Origin: Larix kaempferi
Taxonomy: Eukaryota > Streptophyta > Pinopsida > Pinales > Pinaceae
Length of the DNA stretch: 64,000 bases
Direction: 5' to 3'
Assembly (NCBI GenBank): GCA_027924585.1
Contig: BSBM01000252.1
Span: 7,130,001-7,194,000, forward strand
A program made the translations under genes and the position numbers. A model generated the notes under the pieces. It saw nothing but the letters and a program-made list of their open reading frames with translations, was not told where the DNA came from and ran no database searches. Position 1 is the first letter of the stretch. The number at the start of each line of letters is the position of its first letter. Shown here one piece after another: positions 18,902 to 29,937 of this stretch.

Positions 18902-20884
18902 TTAGGGATAAAAGCGCTTAAGATACAACCCATTACGGGGGTTGCGCAAAGGGTGACCTTCTGAGTCAGTTAAAATGTATGCCCCATTTCCGAGGCAGGT
19001 CTGCACGATGTAAGGGCCTTGCCACATGGATTCAAACTTTCCTTTACCAGTTTTGTCGTGGGCTTGGTCATAGGCGAGGACGAGGTCCCCTTCATGGAAA
19101 GTTCGAGGGTGTACATGTTTCTCGTAACCAGCTTTGGAGCGGTTCTTGGCGGCTTCAATGGTCTAGAGAGTGACACGACGATCTTCATCAGCTTGTTCTA
19201 GTGATAGCAGACATTGCTCAAGTGGGGAGGTGTCTGAGAGAAGCTCGACGGCGATGTGTAAGGCAGGTATCTGACACTCGATGGGGAGGACAGACTCTAC
19301 AACGTGAACTAAATGAAACGGGGTAAAATCGGTGGCGGTTTTGGTGGATGTACGGTAAGCCCATAAGGCAGGGAATAACATGTGGTGCCAATTGGACTTA
19401 TGTCGGTCAACAGTGCATTGGAGGATGGTTTTTAAAATTTTGTTAATGGCCTCTACTTGGTCGTTCCCTTGGGGGTAGTAAGCAGAGGAATACTGATGTT
19501 CGAACTTCAATAGGGTGGATAACTCTCGCCAAAGGGAATCTTCGAAGTGTGAACCATGGTCTGAGACCAACTGTTTGGGGACCCCGAATCGAGTGATAAC
19601 GTGGTTAAAAAAGAAACGAGCAGCGGTGTCAGCTTTACAATTGAAGGTGGGCATGGCTTCAGCCCATTTGGTGAAGTAATCGACGGCGATAATGATGTAC
19701 TTATGGCCGTTTCCAGATGGGGGTTTACATTCCATGAAGTCGATGGCCCACTTACAAAAGGGACCAACAGTGATGACTGGGTGTAACGGAGCGGGTGGTG
19801 TCCGGGCCTTGGGGGCAAAAAGTTGGCAATTATGGCAAGGTTTGGCCGCTGTGATGCAGTCGATAAAGAGTGTGGGCCAGAAGTATCCGGCGTGGACGAC
19901 CTTTTGGGCGGTGGCCATTCCAGATAAATGGCCACCGCAAGCACCTCTATGACAGTCATTGAGGACGTGTTCGGCTTCCTCATGTGTAAGGCAACGACGG
20001 AGAATCGTGTCAACCCCTCGCCGGTAAAGGACATCGCCTAAGAGGCGATATCGAGAGGCCTGGTGACGGATACAACGGCGTCCATCATGACTGATGTTGG
20101 GTCTAAACTTCTGCGTGCGAAGGTATAACAAAATATCACCGTACCATGGGTCATCAGACGAGATGATGAACAAGTGATTGTCGGGAAACTCATCGGAGAT
20201 TTGGCGGGACGACAGAAGGGAGGGGAGATCGGTGATGAGCTGGGAAAGCGCGAGGGCTTTAGTGATCTTAGGGGTTCTGAAAGTGAGGTCATATTCCTGG
20301 AGGATAATTACCCATTTAGCAACGGGACCTTGTAGGAGCCGCCGGTTTAAGAGATAGACCATGGGGTTGAAGTCGACGACAACTGTGGTATGGCTGAGCA
20401 AAATGTAGTGTCGTAATTTTTGGACGGAAAAGACCACCGCAAGGGCTAGTCTTTCCTCATATGGGTAACGTAGGGGTGGTCCAGACAAGGTCTGGCTGAC
20501 GTAATAAATGACATGCTCCTGGCGAGCGGCGTCTTCTTGAACAAGGACTCCGAACACGGCATGATCGGATGCCGAGACGTAAAGGATGAAATCCTGAGAG
20601 AAATCTGGAGGAGAGATCAAAGGGGCTTGTGTGAGAGCTGTCTTGAGGGCTTCGAATGCAGCTTCTGCCTGCTCATCCCAAACAAAGGGTATGTGGGTAC
20701 GAAGTAGGCGTAAGAAACCATGAACGGTGGTTGCATAATCAGGAACGAAGCGACGGAGGAAATTAGATCGCCCCTGTAGACTCTGGAGCTGCCAAAGCGT
20801 GCGAGGAGAGGGGAGGTCTATGATGGCTTGGACTTTCAGGGGATCAACAGCGATTCCTTTCTGGGAAACAATGAAACCCAACAA
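18902..20884 (-). pseudogene. Gypsy pol: RT end, degenerate RNase H, integrase
   Basis: Minus-strand translation gives the RT thumb, then an RNase H whose first catalytic position is Ser (LYVSASDHAVFGVL), then integrase. Integrase has an HHCC zinc region (HRGACGGH ... CHNCQ). Its core has Asp in WAIDFME, Asp in LVSDHGSHF and Glu in GNDQVEAINK, followed by LWAYRTS. After a premature TAG at 19163-19165 the frame continues through the C-terminal segment with WQGPYIV (GPY/F-type module) to the natural TAA at 18902-18904. Integrase would insert the cDNA. No chromodomain is seen. The in-frame stop makes this copy defective. Confidence 0.9.
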
Positions 20885-21955
20885 TCAGCCTACCGGAACG
20901 CAAAAGACACACTTGTGTGGGTTCAAGTGGATTTGATATTTGCGACAACGCAGAAAGACTTGCCGAAGGTCATTAAGGTGGTCTAATCGTTTCCGGGAAC
21001 GAGCTGTAAGGTCGTCAAGATAGACTAGCAAGATATGGACCAAGTAGTGAAAACAATAGGTCATGGCCCGCTGGAAGGTGGCACCAGCATTTTTTAGGCC
21101 GAAAGGCATGACGCGATAGGCAAAGGTGCCCCATGGGGTGGTAAAGGCAGTCTTGTATTGATCCTCCTTACGGATCTGAATCTAGTTGTATCCGAAAAAA
21201 TCGTCCATGAAAGATAGGACTTCATGCCCCGCACACGCATCGATGAGTTGGTCAATAAATGGCATGGGGAAGTTGTCTTTGGGACAGGCTCGGTTTAAAT
21301 CACGGAAGTTAGTACATACTCTAATGGTGCCTTGTTTCTTGTTAACAGGGATGGGTTTTGAAACCCAAGTGGTATACGCGATAGGATAAATGAATCCTGC
21401 CTTGCGAAGTTTCTCAATTTCTGCTTTAACAGCGGGGAGCTTGGAGGGATGAATGGGGCACTGTTTCTGGCGAACGGGGGGTACATCTGACCATGTGTCA
21501 ATGTGGTGCTCTATAATAGCGGGGTCGAGACCAGGCATTTCGGTATAGGACCAGGCAAAGACATCACGAAACTCTTGGAAAATTTTTTTGTACTCTCCAA
21601 TCTCGTACTCACTGCAGGAGGCTCCTAATGTAATGATTTCAAGAGCACCAAGTGGGTCAGAGATATCTATGTGGATGAAAGGTGAGATGTTGGCCATGTT
21701 ACCTTCCTCAAAGGCATCAGGAGCAGGAATAGGATCCTTAAACCAGTGGAATTTGGTGGGAAGGAAATCTTTGGACTCAACCGCGAATTGGGTGGCTATG
21801 GTAGAGGAGGAGTCTTCTGGGAGGAAATAGGAACGATGGTGCATGTCGTCCCAGGGATAATTCGGGCCAGTGAGAGCCTCTAGAATCCCCTCATCATTGC
21901 GGAAACTTTGAGTTGTCAAATCGGTTGATGAGGGAGTGGTAGTCGAAGAGATCAT
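20885..21955 (-). pseudogene. Gypsy reverse transcriptase with two premature stops
   Basis: The RT motifs read in order: VRQKQCPIHP, FRDLNRACPKDNFPMP, SFMDDFFGYN, stop, TAFTTPWGTFAYRVMPFGLKN, the catalytic box LVYLDDL, then HLNPHKCVF. Stops are a TAG at 21182-21184, where the family has GYNQI, and a TGA at 20885-20887 before LLGF. The upstream part of the ORF (from 21955) is the linker after the zinc knuckles. All pieces stay in one frame. The enzyme would copy element RNA into cDNA, but this copy is inactive. Confidence 0.9.
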
Positions 21956-21973
21956 ATAAATGGTGTTAATCTC

Positions 21974-22309
21974 TCAGGATGGGGGTGATACTAGGAGGTG
22001 GATCTCCTCAATTGTGGGGGGTGCCGTCTCAAGGTCCAAATTATTCATCTTGTAGAGAGCTGCTCTGTAATCTAGGAGATCAAGACAGTGATGTGAGTAA
22101 TGGCCGTAAATACCGCATATTGCACAAGGGTGGTTGGTACGCAGTGATTTATCACAAGGCTTAGGGGTTGGATCGAGTTCGACAACCGGGATGTTGGGGT
22201 CATCGTCAAGCATTTGCATGTGTTCCTGTAATGCAGGTAATTGTGGACATTGATGAGTCAGATGGCCTAACTCATCACACAACGAGCATTTGGGGGGAGC
22301 ACGAAACAC
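21974..22309 (-). pseudogene. Two CCHC zinc knuckles between protease and RT
   Basis: The minus strand encodes CSLCDELGHLTHQC (22247-22288) and CAICGIYGHYSHHC (22085-22126), both CX2CX4HX4C knuckles that bind RNA in gag nucleocapsids. They lie downstream of the protease and in the RT frame. The second, with its lead-in LRTNHPC, nearly repeats the knuckle at 23902-23943 (MRTNHPCSICGVYGHYTHAC). A one-base frameshift near the C-run at 22293-22299 separates this segment from the protease frame. Confidence 0.8.
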
Positions 22310-23961
22310 GAGGGGGGTTTAACTATTTTTGGCAAGGGTACAGTAGTGTATGGTGGTGGGCCTCTACCCCCAGTGTGCTTGATAAGAGGGGGGGGATTCG
22401 TAGATGACGAAGGGGTAGTGACACCGGGTGGTGGTTGACTAGTAGTGGCAATGGGTTGCACCGGTTGTAGGACGACAATAGGTGTCGGCGGGAGAACGGG
22501 AGGTGAAATATACCACATGGGTAATCCTAAGGTTAACCCGGGGAGGCTGAGGGTAGCCATAACCGGGGCGCTTACTACGCCCGAGGGAGGGAATAGGAAG
22601 GGGATTGTGTGGATGGGTGTAACACCAATGTGACTAGGTACCAATGGTGGTTTGGGTAACAAGGGCGGTTGATTGTTAGGTGTTTGTGTATTGTGGGAAA
22701 GGGTACATAGGTCAGATACTTCGGGCGCAGGTGACGGGGGAGGAATGGATTGAAATGTTGAGGTCATCGGTGTATTTGAGTAAACTTCGGGTCCCACAGA
22801 GGAAACAAACGAGGTAGTTTCACCACAAACAGGTTGTTCAACCATGGGGAGAACATTTTCGGGTGCAGCGGGGGCATTGGGATCGTAATAGGTGAGTTGG
22901 TCGACCTTGACCACGCGTTCGTCATGGGGGAACATCATGGTACAAAAAACGGATGAGGCAACTGCCCGCATGGCATACATGTAGATGCGGCCAAGTAAGA
23001 GGTTATAATCAAGTTGGGCATTGATGACCTCTATGTCAATGAGCACTGTTTTACCAGCCAACTGGACAGGGACATTAGCTAAGAGACCTTGGGGTTGAGC
23101 CGAACGACCTTCATAGGCTCGCAACACAGTGGTGGACTGCTGAAGAGTAGGGGATCCCAACTTCTGCCAAAATAATGTGGACATAACGCATGTAGAGGCA
23201 CCTTCATTGATAATGCACCGATGGATGACAAGATTCCGAATGGAAACAGAAACTTGGAATGCTAAAGTGGAAGGTAGGCGTGGTTCGGACTGGTCCAAAT
23301 CGAAGGCCATCAGTCGTGAATCATTTGGGTCAATAGCACCAATGGCAGAGAGCAAAGTCTTGCGCTGTGAAGGACAATTTTTTAAGACTTCTAACACAGA
23401 CATGGCTGCGGGAGATTGGGCTAAGTCATCTACAATGTTGTAATTTGACGCAGCACGAGCATTGGGGTTATTGTTGATGCGACAAAGTGGGAAGCGAGGT
23501 GCTTTGGAGGTGCCATCTAGTGGAGCCGGAGGTATATGTAACGTCTGATCAATGGGATGAGCGTTAGTGCTTTTGTCGGCGGGAGAGGCTTCAGGGGTGG
23601 AGCCATATTGGTTCCGACGGGTTTGGAGGTTGACATCGGTGGATGACATCATTAACAAGTGGTGGGTACCTGAGTCTAACATGGGTTGATCAGGAGCGGC
23701 ATAAGTGATCTGTTGTTGTGGTGGTGCGTTTCCTTGAGGGGGAGCCAACTGTTGAGTTTTCACTACGCCTTGGGTTGGTAAAGGGTTTTGTAACACCAAG
23801 GGTTGATGTTGAGGTGGGGGTTTGGGTGGTGCCTGAGGAGCCGCGTGCCCTTGGCGATGGGCATCATCAGTCCAGAGTTTCCGAGCTCGCTCCAAATGTG
23901 GGCAAGCATGGGTATAGTGGCCATAGACCCCGCAAATAGAACAAGGATGGTTTGTTCGCAA
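22267..23961 (-). pseudogene. Gypsy zinc knuckle and aspartic protease ORF, active site changed
   Basis: The ORF starts with a CCHC knuckle (23902-23943), followed by a Pro/Gln-rich linker and a retropepsin-like domain. This has CIINEGASTCVMS, then LDYNLLLGR as the second conserved block, with AVASSVFCTMMFPHD after it. The position that should be the catalytic Asp (D-x-G-[AS]) is Asn, codon 23206-23208. A long Pro/Thr-rich region follows. The enzyme would mature Gag-Pol by cleavage, but Asn at this site abolishes the catalysis known for this family. The stop at 22267 reflects the frameshift near 22300. Confidence 0.8.
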
Positions 23962-24105
23962 ATTAGGATTTTTGGCCTGCTTGGGTGGCCGATCAGGGTT
24001 TTGGTTGGCAGGGGCTGCGTTATTGTTGTTTGGGGGATTGGGAGGTTGACCACCTTGGTCTGGAGGGGGGTTGTTCCCACAGTTACGGCCTTTGCCATGG
24101 TTTTG

Positions 24106-25883
24106 CTAGCCTTGTTGGCGCTGGTTTTTTTGGTTCTACTGCGGATTCTATTGGGCGTATACTTTCCCTTGGGCAGTAGGTGGGTTCTGGGGTTGTGCAG
24201 GTGCGGGAGCAAGCTGCGGTGGATAATAAGCAGGTGGAGGCTGCGCAGGTGCTGAACCTTGTGGGGATTGCTGATACGTCTACGGAACGGGTTGGGGGTT
24301 TGCCGCAGGGGCTGCCTGTGGTGGGTAATAAGCATGTTGGGCTTGAGAGGACACAGGAGCTGGTGTAGCTTGTGGGTGGTAATATGGCTGAGGTGCGACC
24401 GGGGGGCGTAAGTGGGGGACACATGACCAAAGCATTGAGGTGGACATGAGGGTCCGTGGGAATGGTGATGATGTGCCATAGGAGCATACGAATTGGTTGC
24501 TCCGGATTGAGATGCAGCCCGCGAAAGGTCGGGGCCATGGCTAGGACATGCTATGGAAAAGGGTTGAGGATACGAGGCAACATGGCCAATGATGCCATCT
24601 GCGGCATGGGATGCCCCCGGCGCATCGTGGCGGGAGGAATTGCCGCGAGGGGCGTCAGGTATGATGGAATACAGATAACCCGACTGGGCGTAAATGAGGT
24701 CAAATTGCTGGGCTTTGAGGATGGCCTCTTCTTCGGACTGGGGTCATTCGGATGCCACATCCTTGGCAATGACAGGAAGGAGGGATTTTAGAAACCAATC
24801 TAAGAAGATACGGTCATCTAACTTGATTTTGTAGAGGCTGCGGCGTCGACGCCACTCATGAATGTGGTTAGTGATGTGGGTAACCGTGTTCTATCTGCAA
24901 GACAGTAGGATCTCAACTCCCGCGTCATAGCGGACAGGCAACTGAAAGAACTACAGGAAAGTCAAGGCAAGGGAGGTAAAGGTGGCATGGGTCCCATGGG
25001 GCTGCTCGATGTACCACTTAGCTGCAGAGCCAGTGAGGGTGCGCTATAACAGATGGAGGCGGACAGAGTCGTCCACTATGGAGTTGGAGGAACACCATAG
25101 ATGGAAGGACATAATATGGTTCTGGGGGTCCTCACCTGCCTTGCCCTCAAACTTAGGGATGTCGGAGGGGAGCTTGGTGGGCATGTGAGGCCACGCAAGG
25201 TCGTGTCTGATGGGATCGTTAGTCAGTCTAGCCAGGTCAGGAAGGTTGAGACTAGCCATGAATGGAAAACTAGTAGAAGGATGTGACATACTAGTGGGTG
25301 TGACCATGTTGGGGCCAATGCCCCCAAGTGGAGGGGCTGGGTTTGGGATGTTGCCCCCAAGTGGACGAACGAAAGTGGTATGGGACGGTCCTGCACCGCC
25401 AAGGGTAGTGTGAGTCACTAATGGAGTGGCGATAGGTATGCCAGCTACTGGAATGGGTACAGTGATCGGAATGGTATATGTGGGCCCCATCGAGGGCATA
25501 CCCAAAGCAGGTGTGGTAGCTGGTGTGGTGGTGGATACTCCACCAACGGTCCCTACAAAGAAAGGGGTGGAATTCATGCCAGCCATGGGGCTGGTTGGTG
25601 CAGTGTAAATAGGGTTCTCGGACTCTGCCTCAGAATCAGAGGTAAAATAAGGGGCGTCTAGATCGGGTGACGGAGTTCTATGCCGTTGACGAGTGGAGTC
25701 AAGTGACAAGGCTCGAGATCTATGATGAGTGGTATCAAGTGATGAAGATCTATGTCTATGACGGGTGATGTCAAGTGAACTGTGCTGTGGGGGCTCACCC
25801 CGGAGGTGCTGAGAATGTCTCGGGGACTCAATGGTGACAGATGGTGTCAAGTATCTGGGGGTTGTGTTTGAGTGAAAAACAGC
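24106..25883 (-). pseudogene. Gypsy gag with several premature stops
   Basis: Minus-strand capsid-type gag. The N-terminal region is Ser/Arg/His-rich and repetitive (SLDITRHRHRSSSLD and similar). A Pro/Thr/Gly-rich middle follows, then the conserved retrotransposon-gag block KFEGKAGEDPQNHIMSFHLW and TLTGSAAKWY. Stops lie at 25044-25046, 24951-24953, 24891-24893 and 24744-24746 in one frame and at 24106-24108 in the frame that leads to the zinc knuckle, so a frameshift lies between about 24740 and 24110. There is no ATG at the start of the first open stretch. Gag would form the particle; this copy cannot. Confidence 0.8.
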
Positions 25884-26850
25884 TCAAAAACCCTAATGCA
25901 ACCGAGTGTGCAAAAGGAGAGATCAAAAAATATGGCACTCAGGCCAACAACCAACTCAAAACACTTACTGTAACAGCTGTGCTACAATAACTGGAGTATC
26001 AACAGAAATGGTCAGAATACCAACAAGCAGCAGGTTTCCTAAAAAATAAAAATAGTGGACCCGCTAGACCAAAAGGAGGTAAGGGAGCATGCAAACACCT
26101 AGCTAAATAGTATTCTGACTCAACTAGACATATCCTCTGCAAGGTGATGAAATCCAATTCAGACAATATGGATAGTAGAGCCAAGTGGCTAAAGATATCC
26201 CCCTACTGGGAGGGACATCGGGTAGTCAATCCTAGAAGAAAAGCAACTAAGATACCCCGCTCATGACATGTTCGGTTGGGTGAATCTACCGTTTGGTTCT
26301 ATCGCCGCTGTATCCCCATACGGGTGATACACCGAGAACTGCGAAAGGTATCCTTCGGTTACTGAATGGATTGCGGTATTCCACTCAGGATTCCGGAACC
26401 AGTCTGGCGACTTCAACCCTCCTAGGGGAGAGACCTTCCCAATAAATTGGTTTTAAACCGTGTCAAAAAATACTAGGGGATTTTGGTTCCCTAATGGACA
26501 ACAACTATGTCTCAAGTGTAAGCAACCGAGGGGTGTTATTTGGATGCCTATCCCCCCGATCCTACCTAACTACAAAAATTCTTATGTGTTCCCCAAGTGG
26601 GGTTAGAATGTTGGTTGTGTTAAGTAGTATTTTAGGGCTCACTTGAATTAGGTGACAAAGTGTGTGCATGTGAGATGATGAACCCAAGTAAAAGTGCCAC
26701 AGGGTGGGCAACTTTCTAACTAAAAATAACAATACAAAATTTAAACTTTGAAATGCGAAATTTTCTCTTTTTCAATTAAAATGCTGAAATTTAAAAAAAA
26801 AATATTCTGTATATGGAACAAAAATAATACTACAGAAAAGGCTGTAGCGA
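25884..26850 (-). other. Gypsy 5' leader, no gene
   Basis: Non-coding sequence lies between gag and the leader repeat array. I see no conserved protein motif. It is AT-rich near 26700-26830. Confidence 0.6.
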
Positions 26851-27480
26851 AGTATGGCTGCAGGTAGGACAAATGGCTGTGCAGGTGCAAAAAATATTGC
26901 AGCAAAGTGCTGGGTTCAAAACAAGGAAAAAAGTGCGGAAAACAGACCGCGGGTCTGTGGCAAATCTGGACGGTCGGACCACGCGAAACAGCTCAACAGT
27001 CGCAGACAGATTGTGGGATTTTGGCCGAAAGACGCAGTCGGACCGCGGGAAACAGGTCGAAAGTCGCAGGCGGGTTGCAGGAAAATGGCTGAAAGCCGCA
27101 AGCGGGACGCGGGAAAATGGCCGAAAGACGCCGGCGGGTTGCAGAAAAATGGCTAAAAGCTGCAAGCGGGACGCGGGAAAAAGGCCGAAAGACGTAGGCG
27201 GGTTGCAGAAAAATGGCTTAAAGCTGCAAGCGGGACGCGGGAAAAAGGCCGAAAGATGCAGGCAAGTTGCAGAAAAATGGCTGAAAGCCGCAAGCGGGAC
27301 GCGAAAAATTGGGTTAACAGCCGTTGTCAGACCACACGAAACAAGCTAATAGCTGCGGTCGGATCACAGGTAACAGACTAGAAACCGCTGGTAGGTCGCC
27401 GGAAACAGTCTGAGAGCCGCGGTCGGATCGCAGGTAAATGCCTGAAAGACGCGGTCGAAACGCAACTGCGGGGGGTAAAA
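26850..27480 (-). repeat. Leader array with 64-bp tandem units
   Basis: 'agcgggacgc' starts at 27101, 27165, 27229 and 27293, an exact 64-bp period. Units share 'ggcgggttgcagaaaaatgg' and 'gccgaaagacg'. Diverged units extend upstream to about 26850 and downstream to about 27480. It is GC-rich compared with its flanks. The array sits in the 5' leader between PBS and gag, and its ORFs (up to 158 codons) are repeat artefacts. Confidence 0.85.
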
Positions 27481-27589
27481 GACGCGGTTTACGGAAGCCG
27501 AAAGGGACAGCCGAAAGGAAAAAACAGTAAAATATTGCAGGAAATTGAAAACGTTTAAAACTTTAAAACTATAACCAAAAATTCAAAGG

Positions 27590-27612
27590 AACACAACGGG
27601 AGTCGCCAAAAC
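27590..27612 (-). other. Gypsy primer binding site
   Basis: On the minus strand the sequence after the LTR end TAGCTACA is GTTTTGGCGACTCCCG. TGGCGACTCC-type starts are known from plant gypsy PBSs, but I cannot assign the tRNA with certainty. Confidence 0.55.
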
Positions 27613-28287
27613 TGTAGCTAGGGTTTTCACCCCAGCTTGTGCAAATGAGCACCTACTAAAGAGAAGGGACTCCTTAGTAGCAGTTCAATAAATAGTAAAT
27701 TAAAACACTAAAACAATATGAAATTTAACCTAGCATGTGCATTAACATAAATAACAAAACATGAAAATATAGCAAAAAATTTCTCTTTTTGTATTAAAGA
27801 TTACCTCAAGTGTAGAGGTTGGTGAAGCTCAAGGGGCACTCAAGTGTGAAAGTAGCTCAAGGGTGAGCTAGGGTTTCAAGAGTGATTTTGGCAGAGTAAG
27901 GGTGTATTTGACTGTGGATATGAAATGAGGGGCCTCCATCACCTATTTATAGGTTTTTAGTGGTGGAGTGCTGGCCCATGGTTTTTGGCACCATATGGTT
28001 TAGGTCAGCTGTATAGGGTTTTTGCCTTCTTTTTCCCTCTTTTTCCTCTTTTTTTATATTTTTTATGCCCTTTTTAGAGGGTTTTTGCTATTTTGGAGGA
28101 ATTTTGGATTAATTTGGGGGAAAAGGGGGTTTTTTGGCCTTTTGGAGGCTTTTTTAATGGTTTTGTGGCCTTTTGGAGGCTTTTTAGTGGGATTTTAAGG
28201 TTTTGGAGGCAAATATGGTAGGAAATATGGACAAATGAGTCATGCAATGGGGTAGATGAGGTAGTGAGCACTTTTGGGGTGTTAACA
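27613..28287 (-). repeat. Gypsy 5' LTR
   Basis: A 675-bp partner of 12688-13441 with the same termini. It lacks about 80 bp present in the 3' LTR and otherwise differs at roughly 15 positions by eye. The TSD GAGTT follows at 28288-28292. Confidence 0.9.
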
Positions 28288-29127
28288 GAGTTAACTTTGG
28301 AAAGATGCAAAATATAAATCGGCCAAAACTACCCATGGGAGTGTGGTCTAACCCCAAGCAGTGAGGTGATTGGGCCTTTATTAATGTGGAGATTTAGGTT
28401 CAAAAGCATGTGTCTGTGGGGATAAATATGTCCTTTTAAATATAATAAATATTTTTTTTTAAATTACCCACCAAGTCAACTCCTAAGTCTTGCTCAAGCC
28501 CAAGTCATATCCTAAGTTAACTCTCAAATTTTGCTCAAGTCTGAGTCTAACCTTGAGTTCTAACCAACTTATACTTGGACTTGGTCTACCTTGCTCATAT
28601 TTAGAAACCCAATTGAGTCATACTCGCCAATTATCTCAGCTGAGTCTGATAACTATGGATACAAGTATCTTTTACCTGTTAAGGGAGCAATGGCCTAAAA
28701 GTCATGTGAACAATAAATACAATGTGATGAATCATCACATCATAAGTTGGTTATAAACATAGTAATAGTGAATTTCATGCATGTATAGTTGTAAGATACA
28801 TGATGGCTAATTGATTTTCATTTACTAGTAAGGAAAAAACCAATGGAAAGGAAAAAGGATGATAGTGAACAAAATTCAGATAATGAGGAGCGAGTCAAAG
28901 ATAAAAATAAATTAATTAAAAAGAAACACTAAAATCCTGTAGAATCGTGTTTTCTATTTGTTGATGATAAAAAAGGACAAGGATTTTATATTGAAAGACC
29001 AAATTTGACATTCAAATACCCATAAGTGGTCCAATTTCAAGAGGGCAATTTGAACCAGAACACTAGTAAGATAGAAGGTAATTGTGTTGGGGTAACTACA
29101 TCTCTTCTTGGCAGCAAGGGGATATTT
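28288..29127. other. Gene-free AT-rich sequence
   Basis: This is the continuation of the pre-insertion sequence. An acidic-basic stretch near 28850-28930 can be translated (ERVKDKNKLIKKK) but has no start or domain and ends at once. No repeats are obvious. Confidence 0.4.
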
Positions 29128-29600
29128 CAATAGAACTATCTATAGCAAAGAGCTTCTAAGGAAACAAGGGACTGAATTTCACCATATTTCCACTAAGAAG
29201 CATATTGAGATAGGGACAACTTGATGCTACAATTGTACGTAGTAGCCTATTCTAGTTAATAGGCATGTATACCATGCAGCCTCAAGTTTATGGCTTGTAA
29301 TGGCAAATTTTATAATATTTATGATTCCAACTATCCTCGATTACACATTAGAAAAATAAAAAATAAAATATTTTGACAGAACCATCTACAAACAAGAGCT
29401 TCTAAGGAGATATTGGACTAGATTTTTTCAGATTGCCACAAAGGAGGACATTGATACAGTGACAACTTGATATTTAAATTATATATATTAGTTTATTCTA
29501 ATTAAGAAGTAATTGTATAATATGCGGCCTCAATTTTATGGCTTGTGAGATAAGGTTTTGTAAGTTTTATGATCTCAAATAGAGGCTCTATTACAAATTT
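29128..29600. repeat. 246-bp tandem duplication, diverged
   Basis: 'agaacYatct' at 29132 and 29378, and 'gagcttctaagga' about 246 bp apart, open two blocks that share 'gacaacttgat' and 'ttatggcttgt' in the same order. Identity is perhaps 70%. Non-coding. Confidence 0.65.
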
Positions 29601-29695
29601 TATAAACAAAAAGAAGTAATTTTTCATTTTACTTGTCCAATAAAAAGCTCTTAAACTATAAGCATTTTTTTATAAAATATCCATATATTGCATAG

Positions 29696-29937
29696 TGTAA
29701 GGTGCCAGCTAGGGCACATAACCAATTAACTCATGAAGACATAAGAGATAGGCATCAAAGCACATATTCTTCTCATTAATTAATGTATATATACAATGAG
29801 AAGTGACCCTTGGATTTTGAATTCCAAGCGGTCTCTTGGACTCCCGGGTGACTCTCGGTCTACTCTTAATGATCATTAATCTTATTTTCACGTGAATGTT
29901 GCACACCAATCCTAACACCAAGGATTAGGCTCCAACA
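29696..29937 (-). repeat. Candidate LTR (242 bp) of a minus-strand element
   Basis: The minus strand reads ...GGGGGGATT-TGTTGGAGCC, a polypurine tract followed by a typical LTR start, and ends ...CCTTACA at 29696. A TATA-like TATATATA lies inside near 29787. The partner LTR is not found, so this would be the 3' end of a broken element. Confidence 0.5.

Larger units (their letters stand above)
12688..28287 (-). mobile_element. Complete-ended Ty3/gypsy element with extra RNase H and antisense gene
   Basis: This is a 15.6-kb minus-strand LTR retrotransposon with TSD GAGTT, LTRs about 98% alike outside one roughly 80-bp indel, PPT, and a tRNA-type PBS. Order in its own direction: leader array, gag, zinc knuckle, protease, two zinc knuckles, RT, degenerate RNase H, integrase, separate RNase H, opposite-strand two-exon ORF, tandem-repeat blocks, 3' LTR. 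The size, degenerate first RNase H, added second RNase H and additional antisense ORF resemble the plant Tat/Ogre/Retand group of gypsy elements. Premature stops, two frameshifts and a protease active-site change show that it is dead. Confidence 0.9.

Noticed and set aside
19507-20034. 175-codon ORF overlapping integrase in another frame
   Set aside because: It is a shadow of the integrase coding sequence: the true frame carries HHCC and DDE motifs, this one shows none.
23763-24538. His/Pro/Leu-rich ORFs of 150-240 codons on both strands
   Set aside because: They are frame shadows of the repetitive gag linker and have composition bias but no domain.
26854-27349. Arg/Lys-rich ORFs of 100-158 codons
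   Set aside because: They are produced by the 64-bp leader array, whose period is not a multiple of three, and there is no conserved protein.
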